The notes beneath the pieces were generated by a model. That model did not search any database and was not told the origin of the DNA. It saw only the letters and a program-made list of their open reading frames with translations. From Azolla pinnata (taxonomy: Eukaryota; Streptophyta; Polypodiopsida; Salviniales; Salviniaceae), in NCBI GenBank assembly GCA_037176905.1, contig JBBBWG010006224.1, positions 1 through 64,000 of the forward strand: 64,000 nucleotides of DNA, written 5' to 3'. Every line of letters starts with the position of its first letter. Position 1 is the first letter of the stretch. Shown here piece by piece: positions 11,351 to 21,357 of this stretch. A program made the position numbers and the translations under genes.

Positions 11351-11881
11351 GGCTTAAGAATCTAGAGCAACAAGATGGTCCGAGGCTTAATCACTTTACG
11401 GAGAACTTAATTAATCATGTGCGACCAATAAGATAATTACAATCAGAATCGACAATTAGACCTAATATTGTAGTTTGCACCTGATTAATTCTATCCACCT
11501 TGCTATCTAATTGCCCATTAACTCTCGCCTGGCAATGTTATTATAACAGTCTGCACACTTGATTAAACCCCATAATCTCGTGATACACATGTCAAACTCT
11601 TAGCCATAATAATACTTTATATGTATATATTTGCAATAGCTTTAGCGTAATAATTGGGTGCTAGTCAATTTATTAGACATTAATCAATTAGTCAATTTGT
11701 ACATCACAATTTGATGTTTATTGATGCTCACAATTAATTGATTTGGTGTTAATCAATCAATCGCGTGTTGAATTTTGAAACCAACTGTTAGTTTGTTATT
11801 CCTACTTTTAGTAGCTATTAAAATGTCATTTGTACAAATTCCGTCAGGCGTTTTCTGGTTATTTCCATAATCGAACTATCG

Positions 11882-12015
11882 ATTGTACTTTGGAACATTC
11901 TAGAACAATACACCTATTGTACTTTGGAACATTCTAGAACAATACACCTATTGTACTTTGGAACATTCTAGAACAACACACCTATTGTACTTTGGAACAT
12001 TCTAGAACAACACAC
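11882..12015. promoter_or_regulatory. Tandem array of four perfect heat shock elements
   Basis: A 34-bp unit repeats four times. Each unit contains GGAACATTCTAGAAC, that is nGAAnnTTCnnGAAn, the canonical three-unit HSF binding site. Cores start at 11892, 11926, 11960 and 11994. A fifth partial site (GAACATTC) lies at 12069-12076. HSF binding follows from known consensus. I see no nearby promoter or gene that it clearly controls. Confidence 0.6.
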
Positions 12016-12116
12016 GATAACCTTTTTTTTCATTAACCTTCGATAGAATAAATATCTATAATACTCTAGAACATTCTTACAATGCTCGACAAGGGCCTGT
12101 AATTAAACAGGTACGT

Positions 12117-12216
12117 GTTCATTCACTCAAACCAATTCAATCAAAGAAATGGTCTCAAGCCGACATGTTCATTCACTCAAACCAATTCAATTAAACAAAC
12201 GGTCTCAAGCCGTCTG
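12117..12216. repeat. 50-bp tandem duplication
   Basis: Two copies of a 50-bp unit beginning GTTCATTCACTCAAACCAAT and ending in GGTCTCAAGCCG, with a few differences between them. Confidence 0.85.
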
Positions 12217-13500
12217 ATTCTTCTCTCTCGCTTTATTCTTTTTCATCATTCGTAATTCCTCGTGTTCTCAAGTCCCGCAGGTTCGCAATCTCAGACATCA
12301 AACAAAAGGTTAAAACATGTTGTATAAACTCTTGCTACTTAGAGACACTAAGCCTCGAGCTTTAACACAGTCGTGTTAACAACAGGGGAGACAACAAAAC
12401 CTTAAGTTGCTCAATCCATGTTTCATCATCAACATCTTCAAACTGGCCCATATCATCGTAATGTTTAAGCCCGTCTTTGAATGCCGTATGTTTTCAAGCT
12501 ACAACGAGATTAATACCAAGACTTTGAGTGATTCGTGACTCGAGCTCTTGGACACAAATGCCTGCATTTCATGCACACTTCTGTTTCAAATCCAAGAACC
12601 TTCGATTCCACACAAATGTCTGCTAACTTGCTCTCAATATCTGAGAACCAATACAAGCTTGAGCTCTTGTTGAAGCTGTTTCATGGCACCAAATGACATC
12701 AAGATTGAAGGCATGGTGGAAAATGAGTATATCACCTACTCTCTACTTGCCCCACATATAGAATGATTCGAGAAGGATTCGATAACATTGTCAGAGGTTG
12801 TAATACCTTCAATACCATATTTAAAGCCCCACCTAAAGGTTGAGAATTGTTACTCCAAGATATATATTGTACACCCCTGAATACAAACATCCCTTCTTGG
12901 AAAGGAGACACTCTTCAAGAACTATGTAAACCTAGGTCCCATGGGCCAAATTTGGCCTCTTTGTGGACATGAAAAGTTTCTATTCTATTCTACTACTACC
13001 CATTTGGAATTTTGCAATAATTTAATCCCCACTCCCTAGGGTTAACCTTCCATCAGTCATTCATAATGAATGTACTAAGATGTTGTTCAGCACACCAAGG
13101 CTTTCCTGTGTACCATGTTGTGGTAGCTTGGAGCTGGATGCAATGAACCCATGAATCAGTGCTCACATTTATGTGTACAGACAGCATTCTTGTGCACTGG
13201 ACATTGAGAACCGAGATTCAAGCACGGAAAGTTCAACAAGCACGCCAAGAATACAGTGGTACATTTTCTAGATTACAATACAACTCGAAAAACAAGCAAA
13301 ACAGTTTCAATAGATAGCATGATCTCACAAGTTCTTAAAGCATAAATACAAAGCGCACACACCACTACAGCCTTTCAGCAAGGATAATCTGTGTTCGGAA
13401 CTTCACTGTATGTCCAACAATATTCCATGCTGAGAAGAGGTTTGAAGTACACCTTGAAAACTGTCAAACCATAGATTTGGCATAAGATTGAGGCATGAGA
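12217..13500. other. Mostly unassigned; possible decayed coding segment on the minus strand
   Basis: Within about 12390-12700 the minus strand has stretches that read like protein (for example ...DETWIEQLKVLL and ...DIESKLADICVESKV) but are interrupted and match nothing I recognise. The remainder shows no feature. It could be an old gene or element fragment, or the distal UTR of the neighbouring TOM5-like gene. Confidence 0.25.
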
Positions 13501-13510
13501 AAACACTCAC

Positions 13511-13626
13511 TCAATTGATCCATGACCTACATCACAGAGTACTGAGACCGCATTGCCAACACCCGGCTCATAGATGACATGCCTTGAAATGGACCCAAGA
13601 GTCCCATTCAACAATTCATCACAAAG
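13511..13626 (-). other. Orphan exon-like segment downstream of TOM5
   Basis: On the minus strand this 116-bp stretch is preceded by TTTGTGCAG and followed by GTGAGTG, good splice-site matches. One frame stays open throughout (begins LCDELLNGTLG, contains VSVLCDVGHGSIE); the other two have stops. I do not recognise the peptide. It may be an exon of an unidentified gene, an alternatively spliced 3' part of the TOM5-like gene, or chance. Confidence 0.3.
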
Positions 13627-13829
13627 CTGCACAAAGGCTCAGTAAATTAGAAAAATGCAAAGGTACCGATTCATCTATGACATGGCTCTCGCGTGTACAA
13701 AGCCCATTAGGACGAGAGACACCATAAAACTTGTACTAATTGGAATTGAAAGACGAATGGAACATTCCATATCAAAAAAATACTGGCAGCAAGCAAGGAA
13801 ACTGTTCTTCTGCAAGGCTTACTGTGCTA

Positions 13830-14850
13830 TTAAGTTGCCATAAGGTCTCCATAGTTGCGCATTAGGACTACACCTCCAGCAAAAAGCGCAAAAGCTTTCA
13901 ACAATCTCTGGAATAACAATAAGAAAACACACCACCGATTACACAATATCAGGTCTATCACATCATACTGTGTAATATAAATGTCTACTGAGACATTCGA
14001 CTGCTGCGTGAGTATGCGTCATGTTCGAAGCATGAGACACCAAAATGCAAACAGTACGATCTAACTTGAAAGAGGCCAGTTACATAGCTTGAACATGCGC
14101 TAATATGTACTCGCTCATTCAGATGTCTTTAATGCTCAAAAACCTGGAGTGATAAGAACAGGACTATGCCGATTTCTGTCGATCTCAGATGAAACACTAG
14201 CCCTAACAATGCTCAACTAACAAACATATCCCAGATGAAACACATTGCAAAACGAATACAAAGTTTTATCACAGAAAATGATGATGTCCCGGGACTTAGG
14301 CTCTAACATGCAAAAAGGTCTTGTCAGGCCTGGTGCTTCAGAGCCTTTGTAATCAACTGGACAGACGTCTTGATTAATCAGATGTCTTCAGGGTTCAAAA
14401 GCCTTGAGTGATAAGAACAGAACTATGCTGATTGCTGTCGTCCTCAGATGAAACACTAACCCTAACATGATCAACTAACAAACAATATCCAAGAAGAAAC
14501 GCATTTCAAAACAAATGCAAAGCTTTTTAACACGGACAATCGTGCCCGAACATGTAAAAGGATTTCCTGAGGCGGAGTGTGCTTCAGAGCCCTTGTATTC
14601 AGCTCAAAAGAACCTTGTTGGAGGACATAGAACCCGATGGGCAGAGTTCCAGGAAGCAGAACAAGTACAAGAGACACGAGACCCCAATCCATGGCGAGAG
14701 AAAGCTCGAAACGAGTCCGTGAACAAAGCGGAGATTTTGACAACAAGGGAGGAGGAGGAGGAGCACCAGGTTTGCGACGAACTTCTCGTCGTTGCTGAAC
14801 TCCGAGACCAGCGACTGTTTCAGCCTCTGCAGAGCGTTGGGAAGCGCCAT
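13830..14850 (-). CDS. TOM5: Mitochondrial import receptor subunit TOM5-like protein (two exons)
   Basis: Exon 1 is 14767-14850 (ATG at 14848-14850, 28 codons). Exon 2 is 13830-13907 (25 codons plus TAA). The join is in phase 0, with GT at the donor and CAG at the acceptor, and gives a 53-residue protein. Its second half, LLKAFALFAGGVVLMRNYGD, closely matches my recall of Arabidopsis TOM5 (FAGGVVLMRSYGDLM), and the length agrees (about 54). TOM5 is a small tail-anchored subunit of the outer-membrane TOM translocase; the hydrophobic segment in exon 2 is the anchor and the charged N-terminal part faces the cytosol. The donor (CTG|GTGCTC) is weak but gives exact alignment. An upstream in-frame ATG at 14869-14871 would add seven residues; family length favours 14850. 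The 859-bp intron holds a tandem duplication. Confidence 0.85.
14117..14603. repeat. Tandem duplication of ~240 bp inside the TOM5 intron
   Basis: Copy 1 is about 14117-14357 and copy 2 about 14376-14603. Both start (A)TTCAGATGTCTT-like, share GATGAAACACTA(A/G)CCCTAAC and end GCTTCAGAGCC(C/T)TTGTA. Divergence is moderate with small indels. Confidence 0.85.
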
Positions 14851-14870
14851 GGAGTCGCGGGGGGGGAACA

Positions 14871-14997
14871 AACCCTAAACAGAGGAAGCCTGACGCTGCG
14901 CAGACAGACAGGGCTCGTCGTCGTCGTCGTCGTCTAGGGTTTCCTTCTTCTGCAGAGATGAAGAAGAAGGAAGAAGAAGAAGAAGAAGAAGATGAAG

Positions 14998-15028
<31 letters not shown>

Positions 15029-15160
15029 TTTGCTAAATTCCAAGAATACCCCTCCCTGGCTTCCAAAAAAACCAGGGTGGTTTTTCCAAAACCGCCTGTT
15101 TGCTCTCCTGTTCTGCTTCTTTTAGGGTTCTCAAAACCACCTCCCTCTCAACCCTAAACC
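14871..15160 (-). promoter_or_regulatory. Telo-box motifs and CTT tract in the TOM5 leader/promoter
   Basis: AACCCTAAAC lies at 14871-14880, about 20 bases 5' of the TOM5 ATG, with related motifs near 14935, 15121 and 15150. AAACCCTA telo boxes are known promoter elements of plant genes for translation and growth. A GAA tract at about 14957-15028 reads as pyrimidine-rich CTT on the coding strand. Confidence 0.45.
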
Positions 15161-17745
15161 TTGGAGTTGTGGTCTCTCGAGGGCATTCGCTGGCCCATAA
15201 CCATAGAAATTTATCAACAGAGTTCGTCAAGTCTTGCGACACTTGTGCTCGTTCTAGCACTTGTTCTGGGTTTTCTGAACTGGGAGATGGGTAGGTTTAT
15301 AGTAGACATTAATTTTTAGAAGTGATGCTGGTTTAATTTAAAGGAGCGTTATTGCGGTCGTGCTCCCAAATAAGAAGAACTTGTAAGTATTCGAAAGAGT
15401 AATATGAGGGAATGAGGGCGACGATTGTTTAGATTAGGTTTATATAAGGGAGCTTAAGTTTAGAGAAGAGATATTAGGTTTAGATTAGAGAGATTGGAGT
15501 TTAGATATAAGAGATTAGGGTTTTAATATAAGAGATTGGGGGTTTAGGTATAAGGGGTTAGGGTTTAGTTGTGAGAGATTTGAGATTTAGATGTATGATA
15601 CTACGATGGAAACACAAACGATGGCTCTACGAACTTGGAATTAGAAGCGATAGCGAGGCTGAGGCAGTCAAGAAGCTATGAATGACAAGGCTATCGACTC
15701 GGGGAAATCGCAAACAGCGCGAGGCATGAAGACAAAGATGGAGAAGATAACGAGATGGGATGGAACGAGACGATCGCATTGATGGAATGCTGATGACTAA
15801 TGTTAAATCTCATTTACATGTATCAAGGAGATTACAAGTATTTATACTGTAGGTTGAAAGACACGTAACAAAATAGAATATCCGAGAATCTTTCCAAAAT
15901 TCGATTCTTAATCTAAGAACCCTAAACCCTAAACCCTAAACCCCATTCTTAGATTAAGATGCTCTTTGCTTTCCAAAATTAGATGCTTACTAGTTAAAAT
16001 TATATACAAAAGTTGCAGGTGGAAATAATGTTACTTTTGTTTGCATACCACGAAAAAAATCTCTAATCTTTCAAAAAAAATCATTTGAAGGACAATGCAT
16101 GCCGTGGAATGCTCCTCTAGTGATTTAAATTGACTCTTAAGCGTAAGACAAACTTTTAATCTGTATACCTTTAATCTCCTCAAAAGAACTTTTACGCCTT
16201 TAAAAACTTATAGTCAAAGTTTGATCATGATAATTGAGTTCGATCCTCATTAACATATATATCTTATTTCATTGTATTGAGCAGTATTTTGGTAGATCTA
16301 CTCCGGACGACGATTGTAGAAGATTCGAAACCATCATTTTGGAAAGAAGTAAAACTAGCAACAACCATGCCCAAACATACATGTCTTCATCATCGTCTTG
16401 GTTCTGCACGTCGTAGCAAGTGCCTGAAGCTTTTGAGACGATTGGACGCAAGCATGTGCAGTGTGCATCGATATACACACACGCATTTCTGCACGATTCG
16501 AGAACCACCACATGATTCCTCTTGCTTTTTTTTTCCTTTGAATGGCCATTGGCATGGGCATGCATTGTTCGAGACTAGAATCGGATTTCAAGTAAGATAG
16601 AAACTCTTCCGAGGGCATAAAAAAAGTTTCCCCATATTTTGTTTAGGAAGGCTATCGTTAATCTGCTTCTTTATAAAGCCACGGAAGGCGAAACTGATCA
16701 GCTAATTAATCGGGCCATAAGATCGCTCGAATCCGAATCACTTGCTCGATTTTAGCAAGCAAAACTGTACAATGATACCGTTGCATGCTATGAGGATCTA
16801 CTAATGATAAGTAGTATTTGAGAGAGAGATTAGAGAGAATAGCATGGTTTAACTACTAGATGTGTTCACACTAGTCTAGTGACTATATGGGTTTGACCTA
16901 GTCCTACATAACCGGTTTCCCACTTAACCTACCCTTAAACCATTCAAATTAGCATTATACAGTGGTTCGTAATGTTACGCCCATAACACATGCGTGTGGC
17001 ATTTTAAACAAATAATGAATGGAGTTAGTCCATCCTCATCATCATCGGGTCAGGGTCCTCGGGCTTCTGTCTGATGTCAGTATACTGGGGAAGCCGACGA
17101 AACCATGCCATACTTTGCTCTTTGTATATGCATCATCAAAATCATCCAGAGCCAAAGCCAAAGCCAAAGCCAAAGCCAAAGGCATTGGTCGATCGATCGC
17201 TTCCATGATCAAGAAGGCATCTGCAACTTGGTTCCAGCTCCTCACCGTGCGGTTCTAAACAACTTTGGCATCTTTCCCCCCTCTTCTTTACCGTTTGTTT
17301 CCGCGATCTGGCGATGATCCGAGCCTCTGTCTCGATCTTCCCAAGCTCCAAGGAATCCCGATGCACGATTTCACACAATAAAACATAACATGTTTGGTTT
17401 TTTCCAAGGTTGCCAGCGATCCGATCGTGGGAAGCGGTGTGTGTCTTGGTCGCCTGCGGCTGAAAATCGAGGGCAGGCAACTGCAACCGGTTTAGGGTTT
17501 AGGGTTTAGGGTTTATTATCTCTCGCCCTTCTTCCGGGAAGTAATTCGAGACAAGACAGAACGCGAGCGAATTTTGCTCTGACAAGGCCTCGAACACTCT
17601 CTGGGCCTCTTCTTCTTCGTCTTCTTCTTATTCATTCCCCTTCTTGTTACGGTGCTCGCGACAGCCAGTGATCGCGAGAGAAGCAGCAGCTGTATTGCAG
17701 TCTGCAAACGAGCGAGCCAGGGTTTGCCCCGAGGTTGGTTTGTTT
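15161..17745. other. Intergenic; telomere-like motifs, no gene assigned
   Basis: 15430-15600 holds a degenerate ~22-bp array around AGAGATTAGGGTTTAGATAT. 15918-15945 has AACCCTAAACCCTAAACC. 17150-17182 has (AGCCAA)n and 17489-17517 has TTTAGGG repeats. On the minus strand, ATGCCAAAGTTGTTTAG starts at 17271 and runs to a GTGAGG donor at 17246. A 40-codon open stretch lies near 17515-17640 (...RVFEALSEQNSLAF...). These hint at exons, but I cannot assemble or name a gene. Confidence 0.4.
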
Positions 17746-17748
17746 CCG

Positions 17749-18335
17749 GTGCCCCTTATCAACAAGCCCTAAAGAAAACAAGGATTCATTTGTTCACATC
17801 TAGGTTTAGTGTTTAGGGTTCAGGGTTCAGGGTTTAGGATTAAGGGCTTTTTTCAGTGCCCCTTATCAACAAGCCCTAAAGAAATCAAGGATTCATTTGT
17901 TCACAGCTAGGTTTAGGGTCAAGGGTTTGTTTCCAGTGCCCCTTATCAACAAGCCTTAAAGAAATCAAGGATTCATTTGTTCACATCTAGGTTCAGGGTT
18001 TAGGGTTCAGGTTTTAGGGTTTAGAGTTTAGGGTTAAGGGTTTGTTTCAGTGCCCCTTATCAACGAGCCCTAAAGGATTCATTTGTTCACATCTAGGTTT
18101 AAGGTTCAGGGTTCAGGGTTCAGGGTTTAGGGTTTAGGGTCAAGGGTTTGTTTCAGTGCCCCTTATCAACAAGCCTTAAAGAAATCAAGGATTCATTTGT
18201 TCACATCTAGGTTTAGGGTTCAGGGTTTAGGGTTTAGGGTTTAGGGTTCAAGGTTCAGGGTTTAGGGTTTAGGGTTCAGGGTTTAGGGTTTAGGGTTCAG
18301 GGTTCAGGGTTCAGGGTTTAGGGTTTAGGGTTTTG
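17749..18335. repeat. ~80-115-bp satellite merging into a TTTAGGG/TTCAGGG array
   Basis: Five copies of a unit starting GTGCCCCTTATCAAC (17749, 17856, 17936, 18050, 18156) and running through AAGGATTCATTTGTTCACA. They are separated by variable runs of TTTAGGG and TTCAGGG. The last copy passes into a nearly pure heptamer array to 18335. It lies just 5' of the amino-acid transporter gene. Confidence 0.9.
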
Positions 18336-18418
18336 CAGAGAGAAAGAGAGATGTGAATTAGGGTTTCAGAAACCCTAAAAAATTTGAAAAGCAGGTATTA
18401 CCGTTGGAGACTAGGAAA

Positions 18419-18576
18419 AGGAAGGAAGAAGAAGACGAAGAAGACGAAGAAGAAGAAGAAAGAAGAAGAAAGAAGAAGAAAGAAGAAGGTCTCTGTTGTC
18501 ACTGTCGCGAGCAGTAACTGCTTCACAGCTGCTTCGCCATCGCCATCGCCATCGCCATAGCGAGCTTCGAGGGAGG

Positions 18577-18616
<40 letters not shown>

Positions 18617-18640
18617 ACAGAGCGATAGAGAACAGAGAGA
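18419..18640. repeat. GAA and GA microsatellites in the transporter 5' leader region
   Basis: GAAGAA-type tract at about 18419-18486 and (GA)n at about 18579-18613, within 260 bp upstream of the ATG at 18679. GA-rich leaders are common in plants and can bind GAGA-type factors; any role here is inference. Confidence 0.6.
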
Positions 18641-18678
18641 GAGAGAAAGAAGCTCCCCGCCATTAAAGCTTCTCGTTC

Positions 18679-21324
18679 ATGGCAGACGCTCACGACAGCC
18701 CTAACCCTAACCCTAACCCTAACCCTAAGCGGAGCAGCCCCGGCCAGAAGAAACCGCCCTCCCCCGCTCCCCCTCACCTTAACCCTAACCCTAATCCTAG
18801 CTCCTCCTCCTCCCTCTCCGGCAGCCCTAACCCTAGACCCGGCCCCAGGCCGACTCCTAACCCTAACCCTAAGCCGCTCCCCTGCCACAACCCTAACCCT
18901 AAGCTGTCGTTCGCGCTCTCCATCCCCGCCCCGCCTCCTGCGGCCATCGCGTCGCTTTCGTCCTCGCCCTCGCCCTCTTCTTCCTCCTTCGCCGCGGCGG
19001 CGGCGATGGCGGCGGCGGGGGGCTCGCCGCAGTTCTTCAGCAGCGCAGCCGCCATGGCGGCGGCAGGAGAAGGGAGGAGGTGCAAAGGGGAAGAAGGCGG
19101 CGAGAAGCAGCGGAAGAAAGGTAGCGTGAAGAGCTCCCGAGATCTGCTGAAGCACAGCAACAGCGATGGCGGGCGGGGAGCAGGAGCAGGAGCAGGAGCA
19201 GGAGAAGAGCTACAGAAGGCGACGACGCCGCCGAAGAAGAAGAAGACGAAGACGAAGGACGCCATAGCCATGGAGGAGGCGAAGGGCAGGTCGGGGAGCC
19301 ATGGCGGCGAGGCCAAATTAGGGCAAAGCGCAGGGGCGGCGGCGATGGCGGGGAAGCCGCCGCCGCCGCCGCCGTCGCCATCGCCATCGCCGGCATCGTC
19401 AGGGCGGGCGATGGCGAGCTCGGCTGCAGACAGGGTGAGGGCGAGCTTGAAGGCGATGGCGCAGATCACGGAGCTGAACCCTAGCGATGCTTGGCTCCCC
19501 ATCATCATCAGCAGCAGCAGCACAGGAAGCTCGGGGAGCTGCGCGAGGCTTCTCTGCTACGCGGCGTTCCATAGCCTGAGCGCAGCGATGGGCTTCCAAG
19601 CTCTTCTGCTTCCCATCGCCATGTTCTACCTCGGCTGGTAAGCGCCATAGCTCTCGCTCTGTCTCTCTGTCTCTGTCTCGGTCTCGGTCTCTCTCTGTTC
19701 TGTCTCTGCGTCTCCCGTTTTAGGGTTTCAGGAATCTAGGGTTTAGGAGGTTTAGGGTTAGGGTTAGGGTTAGGGTTTAGAGGTTAGGGTTTAGAGTTTA
19801 GGGTTTAGGGTTAGGATTAGGGTTTAGGGTTGAATCTGTGCATCGGCCTGTGTTGAATCTCTGTGTCTTGCTCTGCTCTAAACCGTAAACCCTAACTTCC
19901 CGTGGGTCTCCCGTTTTAGGGTTTCAGGAATCTAGGGTTTAGGGTTAGGGTTAGGGTTAGGGGCTAGGGTTAGGGGTTAGGGGTTAGGGTTGAATCTGTG
20001 CATCGCCCTGTGTTGAATCTCTGTGTCTTGCTCTGCTCTAAACCCTAAACCCTAGCTTCCCGTGCGTCTCCCGTTTTAGGGTTTCAGGAATCTAGGGTTT
20101 AGGGTTAGGGTTAGGGTTAGGGGTTAGGGTTTAGGGTTGAATCTGTGCATCGCCCTGTGTTGAATCTCTGTGTCTTGCTCTGCTCTAAACCCTAAACCCT
20201 AACTTCCCGTGCGTCTCCCGTTTTAGGGTTTCAGGAATCTAGGGTTTAGGGTTTAGGGTTGAATCTGTGCATCGCCCTGTGTTGAATCTCTGTGTCTTGC
20301 TCTGCTCTAAACCCCTAAACCCTAAACCCTAAATCCTAACTACCCGTGCGTCTCCCGTTTTAGGGTTTCAGGAATCTAGGGTTTAGGGTTTAGGGTTAGG
20401 GTTTAGGGTTTAGGGTTGAATCTCTGTGTCTTGCTCTGCTCTAAACCCTAAACCCTAAACCCTAACTTCCCGTGCGTCTCCCGTTTTAGGGTTTCAGGAA
20501 TCTAGGGTTTAGGGGTTTCGGTTTAGGGTTTAGGGTTTAGGGTTGAATCTCTGCATCGCCCTGTGTTGAATCTCTGTGTCTCGCTCTGCTCTAAACCCTA
20601 AACCCTAAACCCTAAACCCTAAACCCTAACTTCCAAACCGCAAACCCTAAGCTCTAATCCCTAAACCCTAGATTCCAAACCCCAAACCCTAAACCCTAAA
20701 ACCCTTGATTGCCTTCATCCTGTTCCCTGTTTTCTTCTTCTTCTTCTTCTTCTTCTTCTTCTTCTGCTTCCTTTTGCAGCATTCTACCCATCGCTGCTAC
20801 CATGCATGAGATGCAAGCTTTGGAGCTGCTCTGTTTCTGAGGAGCCATGGCTCCTTCATCATCCTCTTCCTCTTCCTGTTCCCCCCATCCTTTGCATCTC
20901 CGCCATGGCTGCTACCACAAATGCAAGCTTGAATTTCCTCTGCTCTGCGATGTCGTCTTCATTCCTCTTCTTCCTTTGCACCTTCTTACCCATGACTCTG
21001 CTTGAATGGCTATGGTTTTGGAGAAGTTTCCTTCATCATGTTCCCTGTTCCCTGTTCTTCTTCTTCTTCTTCTTCTTCCTCCTTTGCAGCTTCCTACCCA
21101 TCACTGCTACCACAATGCAAGCTTGCATTTGCTCTTTGGGCACTCTACCCATCGCTGCAGATCTCTCTCTCTCTTTCTTCAGTCAGATTGGGGCATGTTG
21201 TCTGACTGATGTGGTTTTCCAGTGCTCATTCTCAGCCATCATGCAACATTTCATGCGCATACATGCATGCATCTGCGCCTGATTGTGCTAGTCTTTCCTG
21301 CAAATCATCCACTAAGAAATGGGT

Positions 21325-21357
<33 letters not shown>

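Noticed and set aside
18523-19599. Antisense frames across transporter exon 1
   Set aside because: GC-rich repeat shadow; the plus-strand frame splices into a complete transporter.
17749-20700. A true telomere or chromosome end
   Set aside because: The heptamers are interrupted, face both ways and lie within and around an intact gene.
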